A stretch of 12,824 nt of DNA. Origin: Verrucomicrobia bacterium UBA2460 (lineage in GTDB: Bacteria > Verrucomicrobiota > Verrucomicrobiia > Methylacidiphilales > Verrucolacustridaceae). Positions 1 to 5,060 of the stretch are shown here, in pieces; positions within the stretch are counted from its first letter, which is position 1; the number at the start of each line of letters is the position of its first letter. The stretch covers positions 1 through 12,824 of the forward strand of contig DDPU01000008.1 in NCBI GenBank assembly GCA_002342345.1, in the 5' to 3' direction. The notes beneath the pieces were generated by a model, which saw only the letters and a program-made list of their open reading frames with translations, searched no databases and was not told where the DNA came from. Made by a program: the position numbers and the translations under genes.

Positions 1-5
1 AAACC

Positions 6-33
6 GTGACGCCCCCGTCAATTCTGGGATAAT
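6..33 (+). promoter_or_regulatory. Possible promoter of the exported PDZ-like gene
   Basis: A weak -35-like GTGACG at 6-11 and a -10-like GATAAT at 28-33 (5 of 6 to TATAAT) are separated by 16 bp. Transcription would start near 40, almost at the ATG at 41, giving a leaderless or near-leaderless message. The -35 overlaps a short perfect palindrome, TGACG-CCCC-CGTCA, at 7-20. The alternative reading is that GGGA at 26-29 is a ribosome binding site. This is motif matching only. Confidence 0.25.
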
Positions 34-40
34 AGCATGA

Positions 41-811
41 ATGTCTCCCCGCCCCAAGCCGGACCTGCTGTTTCTTCTGGCCCTGCTGCTTCCATGGAAC
101 CCCCTGTCCGCCGGCGAGTGGGACCCCAAAATGGAGCCGCCCCTTGGCCTCTGCTTCCCTCTGGAAACCAGCAACCAACGCGTGGTTATCTCCCAGGATG
201 TCCTGATCGCACCGGACAAAATCCTTCCCGCCGGCACCGTGCTTCGCACTATTTTTCGGCCCGCCACCGTCGGGGAAGGCGAGAAAAAAAACCGCCGGGG
301 CATCGACGAGGATGCCTACTCACGCGATATCCCCAAGGCGTCCACCAAAGGCCTGATGACAGAAACCGAAAGAAGAATGCTGGAAAGGGCGTATGAAACC
401 GTCTGGACCAACCCCATTGATTTCCGCAGGGGACTGGAACTCTCCGCCCCGGAGAACCTCCGCATCGTGGTGGAACCCCCTGCCGGAACGCCAGACCCAC
501 CCGTGGAAATCCCCAGCTTTCCGGACGGACTCTGCATCATTGCCTCAGACGAACATCTGCGCGTTCTTACCGTTCTCAAGGGGGGGCGCGGAGAAAAATC
601 CTCCTTCCGTGGCGGCGATGTCCTCCTGGAAATGGCCGGCCAGACGGTCGCCCCCTCCCTCGAGGAGTTTGCCCGGAACTACCGCAGGGAAAGGGAAGCC
701 GCCGCGAAGAGGCGGGAGCCGCTGCGTTTCAAGGTTCGGCGCGCTTCCGGGGAGACGGAACTGCTCGCCCTGCGGATCCCGCCGGCCTGGAACGCCGCCT
801 TCGAGGAGTGA
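41..811 (+). CDS. Exported protein of unknown function with PDZ-like C-terminus
   Basis: I do not recognise the family. The 256-residue product starts with a short charged stretch and a hydrophobic run (about residues 9-18), then a likely signal peptidase site near Leu-Ser-Ala (22-24), so it should be exported. Residues about 30-75 look like a compact beta-rich domain (VVISQDVLIAPDKILPAGTV). Residues about 80-120 are charged and probably helical. Residues about 163-246 resemble a PDZ domain: a hydrophobic strand (LRVLTVLKGG), then the typical turn FRGGDVLLEMAGQTV, a helix, and a closing strand. PDZ domains usually bind protein C-termini or modulate proteases, but no protease domain is present. 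The start is firm because an in-frame TGA at 38-40 directly precedes the ATG. It converges on murI and shares no strand with it. A7/A8 (284-291) and G7 (580-586) runs are inside the gene. Confidence 0.75.
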   Translation: MSPRPKPDLLFLLALLLPWNPLSAGEWDPKMEPPLGLCFPLETSNQRVVISQDVLIAPDKILPAGTVLRTIFRPATVGEGEKKNRRGIDEDAYSRDIPKASTKGLMTETERRMLERAYETVWTNPIDFRRGLELSAPENLRIVVEPPAGTPDPPVEIPSFPDGLCIIASDEHLRVLTVLKGGRGEKSSFRGGDVLLEMAGQTVAPSLEEFARNYRREREAAAKRREPLRFKVRRASGETELLALRIPPAWNAAFEE

Positions 812-838
812 GCCTAGAGTTCGTCAGCCTTCCACTGT

Positions 839-909
839 TCGTTTACCTTTACGATTACGTTTACGGATAATTCAAAGCTCGATGCTTTCGTAAACCTAAA
901 CGCAAACGA
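839..909. repeat. Inverted array of degenerate hexamers between convergent genes
   Basis: The left arm is four consecutive 6-base units, GTTTAC, CTTTAC, GATTAC and GTTTAC (841-864). The right arm is three units in the opposite sense, GTAAAC, CTAAAC and GCAAAC (890-907). Arms 839-859 and 889-909 pair at 17 of 21 positions. An alternative inner pairing joins 859-865 with 889-895, and a small perfect hairpin AAAGC/GCTTT (874-878, 884-888) sits in the loop. It lies between the stop codons of the exported protein gene and murI. A bidirectional transcript end or an interspersed palindromic element are both reasonable readings. There is no T tract, so it is not a classical intrinsic terminator. Confidence 0.7.
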
Positions 910-918
910 CCAATCCAA

Positions 919-1698
919 CTAAGAATGTGGTAGGTGGACACGCTCCATCGAGGCAACCGCTCCTTTCCCGAGGAAACTTTCCACCCGGCCCAAGAAAGCA
1001 CCGGGCTCGTCGGTGAGGAAGATTTTTAACTCACCTTTCTCAAGCCGGCCGCTTTCGGTTGCCTGCAGGGACCCCGCACAAGCCTCGGAAGAATCCACCA
1101 GCTTCACATCCGGCCCCAGCACCCGCCCTATCACCCCCTTGAGCAACGGATAGTGGGTGCACGCCAGCACCAGGACACGGATTTTTTCCCTTTGAAGCGG
1201 TTCCAAATAATGCCGAACCACCTTCTCCGTCACCTCGCCGTCCAGCCATCCCTCCTCCACCAAGGGAACAAATAACGGGGTGGCCCGGGCCACGACCCGA
1301 AGACCGGGACGGGCCTTAGCCAGGGCCTTCGGATAGGCGCCGCTGGCAATGGTGGCCGCGGTTCCAATCACCCCCACCGGTCCCTCCCCCGCCCCCAAGG
1401 CCGCCGTCACCCCGGATTCGATCATCCCGTGGAGGGGCAGCATGCAGGATGGGGCCAAGGCCTCCACCGCCAGGGCGGACGCGGTGTTGCAGGCCACCAC
1501 GATCCGCTCTGCTCCCTTCTTTCCAAGGAAATCCACGATCTCCCGGCTGTATTGCAACACGGTCTCCGCAGATTTGTTGCCATAGGGAACGCGCGCCGTA
1601 TCGCCCACGTAAAGAATGTCCCTCTTGGGAAAAGCGATCCGCAGGGCCCGCACCACGGTGAGGCCACCGATTCCGGAATCAAACACTCCCAGAGGCAC
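919..1698 (-). CDS. murI: Glutamate racemase MurI
   Basis: This cytoplasmic, cofactor-independent enzyme converts L-glutamate to D-glutamate, the second residue of the peptidoglycan stem peptide. The 259-residue length is normal for the family. Visible family motifs are FDSGIGGLTV (6-15), with the conserved Asp-Ser; VPYG (37-40); VACNTASA (68-75), with the first catalytic Cys70; and LACTHYPLL (178-186), with the second catalytic Cys180 and following His182. These are the two opposed cysteine bases of the racemase mechanism. The start is GTG at 1698, supported by GGAG at 1707-1710 with 8-nt spacing. It is the last gene of the panC-amidase-murI run; only 5 bp separate it from the amidase stop, and its ribosome site overlaps the end of the amidase gene, suggesting translational coupling. 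Nothing looks damaged. Confidence 0.97.
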   Translation of the reverse strand: MPLGVFDSGIGGLTVVRALRIAFPKRDILYVGDTARVPYGNKSAETVLQYSREIVDFLGKKGAERIVVACNTASALAVEALAPSCMLPLHGMIESGVTAALGAGEGPVGVIGTAATIASGAYPKALAKARPGLRVVARATPLFVPLVEEGWLDGEVTEKVVRHYLEPLQREKIRVLVLACTHYPLLKGVIGRVLGPDVKLVDSSEACAGSLQATESGRLEKGELKIFLTDEPGAFLGRVESFLGKGAVASMERVHLPHS

Positions 1699-1703
1699 GG
1701 CCG

Positions 1704-3017
1704 CTACTCCGTTTTTCCAGGTGTCACGGGAATCGCCTTGCGGATTTCCAACTCCCCGGACTGCGCTTTACGGACCGGGTTCTCTTTTGTTTTTATCCCA
1801 TTCCTCTCCGCGGCGGCGGACGAATCGACGGGGGGATTGGTTTTGGAAACTGTTTTCGGAATTTCCGGACGGGATACCCCGGGGGCGACTGGAGTGGGCT
1901 GCCCTGCTCCGCCCGGGGCAACGGCGGCGTCGGACACATCGGCCTTGGAGCGGAAATCCGGAACCCCCTCGAGCTTTGCCGGAGAGGCCTGAGGGGTCTC
2001 GGTTACCGCCACTTTTAGGCGGGCAGATTCCTCGGGTGCCTCCTGGGAGCGCTTGTAGGCCAGGATTCCCTCAAAAATCCAACGGGCGACCTGTTGCCGA
2101 TACTCCTCGGTCTTAAGAAGGGCGGCCTCGCGGGGATTGGACATGAAGCCCCCCTCCACCAGCACGGAGGGCGCCCGAGCCAACCGCAAAACCTTGAACC
2201 GGGCGCGTTTTACCCCGCGATCGGCTGGGGCGTTGCTCTTGGATAGCACCGCGGCGCGGTGAATGGCCTGGGTGAGCAGAAAGTTCTGATGGTCAAATTG
2301 GTTCCCCGGCCAGATCTCGTCCTCGTCACCGATCAGGGTGCCTCCGGAGGAAGTGGAGGGCGCGTACTGCGGGGAGAGGGCGTAGGTCTCCCACCCGGTG
2401 GTCTCACGGCTGGAATCCTCATTGAAATGAATACTGACGAAGATATAGCCGCGCCGGTCGCTGGCCTTCTTCGAACGATCGGCGTGGTCGACGTAAATGT
2501 CCCTGTTTCTGGTCAGCACCCAGGGGATGCCCGCCTTGTCGAGAAGGCGTACCAGGCGCCGGGCAACATCGAAATTTGCGTCCTTCTCGTTGAGGCGCCG
2601 TGCCGCCCGGGTCCCTTGATCCCCTCCCCCGTGCCCCGGGTCGACCACGACCCCCAAAAGGGGTTGTTTGGGAATTTCCGCGTTCGGACGCAGCAGGGGA
2701 TCGAAAGTCTTCACCAGATCCACCCGTGGGAGAAGGGTGACTCCGTTCACCTGGCGGACGGGGTGGCTCAGCCAGTACCGCGCGCCTTTCCATCTCATCT
2801 CCCGGCTGTCGACACTGAGGTTCATCGATCCGGAGGATCCAGTCAGGTCGAAGGATCGCTGCGGGTTAACCTCTTCCGAGCCCTTCAAGCCGTAGAATTT
2901 CAGGAACGAGGCCAGCGTGACGTAATCCACCCGACCCACCCTGACCACATCCCAGGTTTCCTCGGCACGGGACTGCGCAAGCAACCCCAGCAGGAAAAAC
3001 GCCAGAAGCCGGATCAA
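1704..3017 (-). CDS. Secreted N-acetylmuramoyl-L-alanine amidase (Amidase_3, zinc)
   Basis: The enzyme cleaves the bond between MurNAc and L-Ala of peptidoglycan in the periplasm, as AmiA/B/C and LytC do. The start I choose is TTG at 3017: it overlaps the panC TGA (TTGA), has GGGAG at 3024-3028 with 6-nt spacing, and places a clean signal peptide at the N-terminus (about residues 1-18, ending Ser-Arg-Ala). The open frame extends upstream to 3206, but that part lies inside panC. The product is 437 residues. Residues about 22-110 form a beta-rich N-terminal region. The catalytic domain spans about 120-322: VVVDPGHGG (His129), NEKDAN (Glu144) and SIHFNED (His197) give the zinc ligands, and VEGGFMSN holds the catalytic Glu288. 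Residues about 324-437 are a Pro/Ala/Lys/Glu-rich, probably disordered tail with no recognised binding domain. Confidence 0.93.
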   Translation of the reverse strand: MIRLLAFFLLGLLAQSRAEETWDVVRVGRVDYVTLASFLKFYGLKGSEEVNPQRSFDLTGSSGSMNLSVDSREMRWKGARYWLSHPVRQVNGVTLLPRVDLVKTFDPLLRPNAEIPKQPLLGVVVDPGHGGGDQGTRAARRLNEKDANFDVARRLVRLLDKAGIPWVLTRNRDIYVDHADRSKKASDRRGYIFVSIHFNEDSSRETTGWETYALSPQYAPSTSSGGTLIGDEDEIWPGNQFDHQNFLLTQAIHRAAVLSKSNAPADRGVKRARFKVLRLARAPSVLVEGGFMSNPREAALLKTEEYRQQVARWIFEGILAYKRSQEAPEESARLKVAVTETPQASPAKLEGVPDFRSKADVSDAAVAPGGAGQPTPVAPGVSRPEIPKTVSKTNPPVDSSAAAERNGIKTKENPVRKAQSGELEIRKAIPVTPGKTE

Positions 3018-3802
3018 CGCGATCTCCCGCAGGGACGATGGTCGATCAGCCTTACCCCGGCAATCCAGGCGGCGGCGAAAAGCCGCCCGTTCACCAGTTC
3101 CAAATACTCCGGACGCACCCCCTGGATGCTTTTGACCAGTTTTCGATACCGGGCTTTCGCCTTCCCCCTCCCGGCAGCCGCAGCCCTGCGCAGGGCCACT
3201 GCCCACTGCCCGGCCCTCCGCCGGTCCGCCTGGCTCAACCGGAGATTCCGGGAACTGAGCGGCAGACCGTCCTTTTCCCGGACCACGGGGTGCCGGACAA
3301 TCCGCACCGGCAGAAAAAGATCCCTCACCATCCGCTCAATCACCTCACACTGTTGGTGGTCCTTGTCCCCGAACACCGCCACATCGGGCTGCACCAGGTT
3401 GAAAAGTTTCGCAACCACCGTGGCTACGCCCCGAAAATGGCCGGGGCGCCGGTTTCCACACCTCCCCCGCGAGCGATCCGTCTCCTCCACCCAAGTGGAG
3501 GCGTCCTTGGCATAAAGGTTGGGCGGCTGAAAGAGCAGATCCGCACCGGCCCTTTTCGCCAAAACAGCGTCCTCCCGGAAACGGCGCGGATATCCTCGCA
3601 GGTCGGCAGGAGAGTCAAACTGGGTCGGATTCACATAGACACTCACCACCACCCGCTCCGCCAGTTGGGCTGCCCGCCGGATCAGGGAAAGATGGCCGGC
3701 ATGAAGGGCCCCCATCGTGGGCACGAGGGCAATCCGGTCCCCCCCCCTCTTCCAGCGTCGGCTGGCCTTTTGCATTTCCGAGGGTTTTGTCATAATCTTC
3801 AC
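3014..3802 (-). CDS. panC: Pantothenate synthetase PanC
   Basis: This cytoplasmic enzyme condenses pantoate with beta-alanine using ATP, the last step to pantothenate and hence coenzyme A. In the 262-residue form, the motifs are VPTMGALHAGHLSLI (27-41), with the HxGH nucleotide motif; VYVNPTQF (55-62); RRPGHFRGVATVV (118-130); FGDKDHQQ (144-151); and VREKDGLPLSSRNLRLS (174-190), the KMSKS-like segment. I prefer GTG at 3802 because it gives exactly 26 residues before VPTMG, as in E. coli PanC recalled from memory; GTG at 3808 and ATG at 3793 are alternatives, and none has a strong ribosome site. The product is shorter than the usual 280 or so, with about 14 residues missing between LELVN and the terminal AAAWIAGVRLID. 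A G9 tract (3739-3747) lies at codons 19-22. It is the first gene of the panC-amidase-murI run. Confidence 0.96.
   Translation of the reverse strand: MKIMTKPSEMQKASRRWKRGGDRIALVPTMGALHAGHLSLIRRAAQLAERVVVSVYVNPTQFDSPADLRGYPRRFREDAVLAKRAGADLLFQPPNLYAKDASTWVEETDRSRGRCGNRRPGHFRGVATVVAKLFNLVQPDVAVFGDKDHQQCEVIERMVRDLFLPVRIVRHPVVREKDGLPLSSRNLRLSQADRRRAGQWAVALRRAAAAGRGKAKARYRKLVKSIQGVRPEYLELVNGRLFAAAWIAGVRLIDHRPCGRSR
3769..3796 (+). promoter_or_regulatory. Possible dapL promoter inside panC
   Basis: CATAAT at 3791-3796 (5 of 6 to TATAAT) follows TTTGCA at 3769-3774 (4 of 6 to TTGACA) after 16 bp. The start of transcription would be near 3803, leaving a leader of about 22 nt that includes the GGAG at 3810-3813. 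All of it lies in the first codons of the divergent panC gene. Motif matching only. Confidence 0.35.
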
Positions 3803-3821
3803 TGCCACCGGAGCTTACAAA

Positions 3822-3827
3822 ATTATG
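3822..3827 (-). promoter_or_regulatory. Possible -10 box of panC overlapping the dapL start codon
   Basis: Read on the minus strand, 3827-3822 is CATAAT, and its last three plus-strand bases are the dapL ATG. A start of transcription near 3815 would suit panC initiation at 3808 or 3802. I see no good -35 at 16-18 bp, so the support is weak. Confidence 0.25.
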
Positions 3828-5060
3828 ACCTATCTTCACAATCTCTTCGCCCGGAGGATCGGGGGACCCGGCTACGGCCTTAAGGAGGCCCCCATCTACA
3901 AGTTCGAAAGGATCAAACGAGCCAAGCGTGCGGCCCTGGCAGCGAACCCAGGCAAGGAACTACTGGATTTCGGCGTCGGCGAGCCAGACTCCATGGCGGA
4001 TCCCAGAGTGGTGGCTTCCCTTTCCCTCGAGGCTGCCAAGCCGGAAAATCGCGGCTACGCGGACAACGGAGGACCCCGTCTCAGGACGGCCGCCGCCAGG
4101 TACATGAAGGAAGTGTTCGGGGTGGAAGCCAATCCGGAAACCGAGATCTGCCACTCCATCGGCAGCAAGGCCGCCCTCTCCATTCTGCCCGCCGCGCTGA
4201 TCGACCCCGGGGATGTCGTCCTGATGACCACGCCCGGCTATCCCGTCTTCGGCACCCACGCCGGCTACTACGGCGGGGTCGTCCACTCCCTGCCCCTCAC
4301 CGCGGAGAACCGGTTCCTCCCGCGACTGGACTCCATCCCCCGAGAGATCCTCGACAAGGCCAAGGTTCTCGTCCTCAACTACCCAAACAACCCCACAGGT
4401 GCCTCGGCCACGCCGGAATTCTTCCGGCAAGTGGTGGAGTTCGCCCGAAAAGAGGAGCTCGTGGTGATCCACGATGCCGCCTACACCGCGCTGATTTTTG
4501 AGGGGAAACCGCTCAGCTTCCTCTCCATCCCCGGGGCCAAGGAAGTAGGACTGGAACTACACACCGTCAGCAAGGCCTTCAATATGACCGGGTGGCGCTG
4601 CGGTTTCGTAGTCGGTCATCCTTTGCTGGTGAAGGCCTACGCGGACATCAAGGACAACACCGATTCCGGCCAGTTTCTCGCCGTGCAGCATGCCGCCGCC
4701 ACCGCCTTCGAGAACCCCAAGATCACCTGGGACACCTCCGCCAAGTACAGCCGGCGGATGGACGGGCTGGTCAAGGTTCTCAGACAGGCCGGTTTCGCCG
4801 CAGAAAAACCGGCAGGGTCCTTTTTTCTCTATACCCGAGCCCCCAAGGCGGCGGAGAACGGTTCGTCGGTCTCGTTTGAAAATGGGGAGGCCTTCTCCCG
4901 TTGGCTGATCGAACAGCAGCTCGTCTCCACCGTCCCGTGGGACGAGGCCGGGGCCAACGTGCGCTTCAGCGTGACCTTCAGCGCCAAGGACCGTGCGGAC
5001 GAGGATCGGGTGCTGAAGGAGTTGGCCGCGCGGTTGCAGTCCTACCGCTTCAAGTTCTAG
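3825..5060 (+). CDS. dapL: LL-diaminopimelate aminotransferase DapL (class I/II PLP enzyme)
   Basis: DapL makes LL-diaminopimelate directly from tetrahydrodipicolinate and glutamate, bypassing the succinyl or acetyl DAP routes to lysine and meso-DAP. The 411-residue length equals the usual DapL length. The fold-type I aminotransferase landmarks are FGVGEPD (49-55), the substrate-side loop; NYPNNPTG (185-192); HDAAY (216-220), whose Asp contacts the PLP ring; TVSKAFNMTGWRCGF (247-261), with the PLP lysine Lys250 and phosphate-binding Arg258; and VRFS (379-382), with the carboxylate-binding Arg380. The segment KDNTDSGQF (276-284) resembles DapL proteins more than generic aspartate aminotransferases. 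The start is ATG at 3825 with GGAG at 3810-3813, 11 nt away. Another class I aminotransferase specificity cannot be excluded. Proximity to murI and the amidase fits a cell-wall role. Confidence 0.82.
   Translation: MTYLHNLFARRIGGPGYGLKEAPIYKFERIKRAKRAALAANPGKELLDFGVGEPDSMADPRVVASLSLEAAKPENRGYADNGGPRLRTAAARYMKEVFGVEANPETEICHSIGSKAALSILPAALIDPGDVVLMTTPGYPVFGTHAGYYGGVVHSLPLTAENRFLPRLDSIPREILDKAKVLVLNYPNNPTGASATPEFFRQVVEFARKEELVVIHDAAYTALIFEGKPLSFLSIPGAKEVGLELHTVSKAFNMTGWRCGFVVGHPLLVKAYADIKDNTDSGQFLAVQHAAATAFENPKITWDTSAKYSRRMDGLVKVLRQAGFAAEKPAGSFFLYTRAPKAAENGSSVSFENGEAFSRWLIEQQLVSTVPWDEAGANVRFSVTFSAKDRADEDRVLKELAARLQSYRFKF

Noticed and set aside
37..396. Open frame from the ATG at 37, 4 bp before the chosen start
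   Set aside because: Its product is Pro/Arg/Gly-rich and featureless, whereas the frame from 41 gives a signal peptide and a PDZ-like domain.
3018..3206. N-terminal extension of the amidase into panC
   Set aside because: It overlaps conserved panC sequence and would bury the signal peptide; the TTG at 3017 has a proper ribosome site.
2259..3515. 418-codon plus-strand frame across the amidase and panC
   Set aside because: It crosses two well-supported genes on the other strand and gives no family motif.
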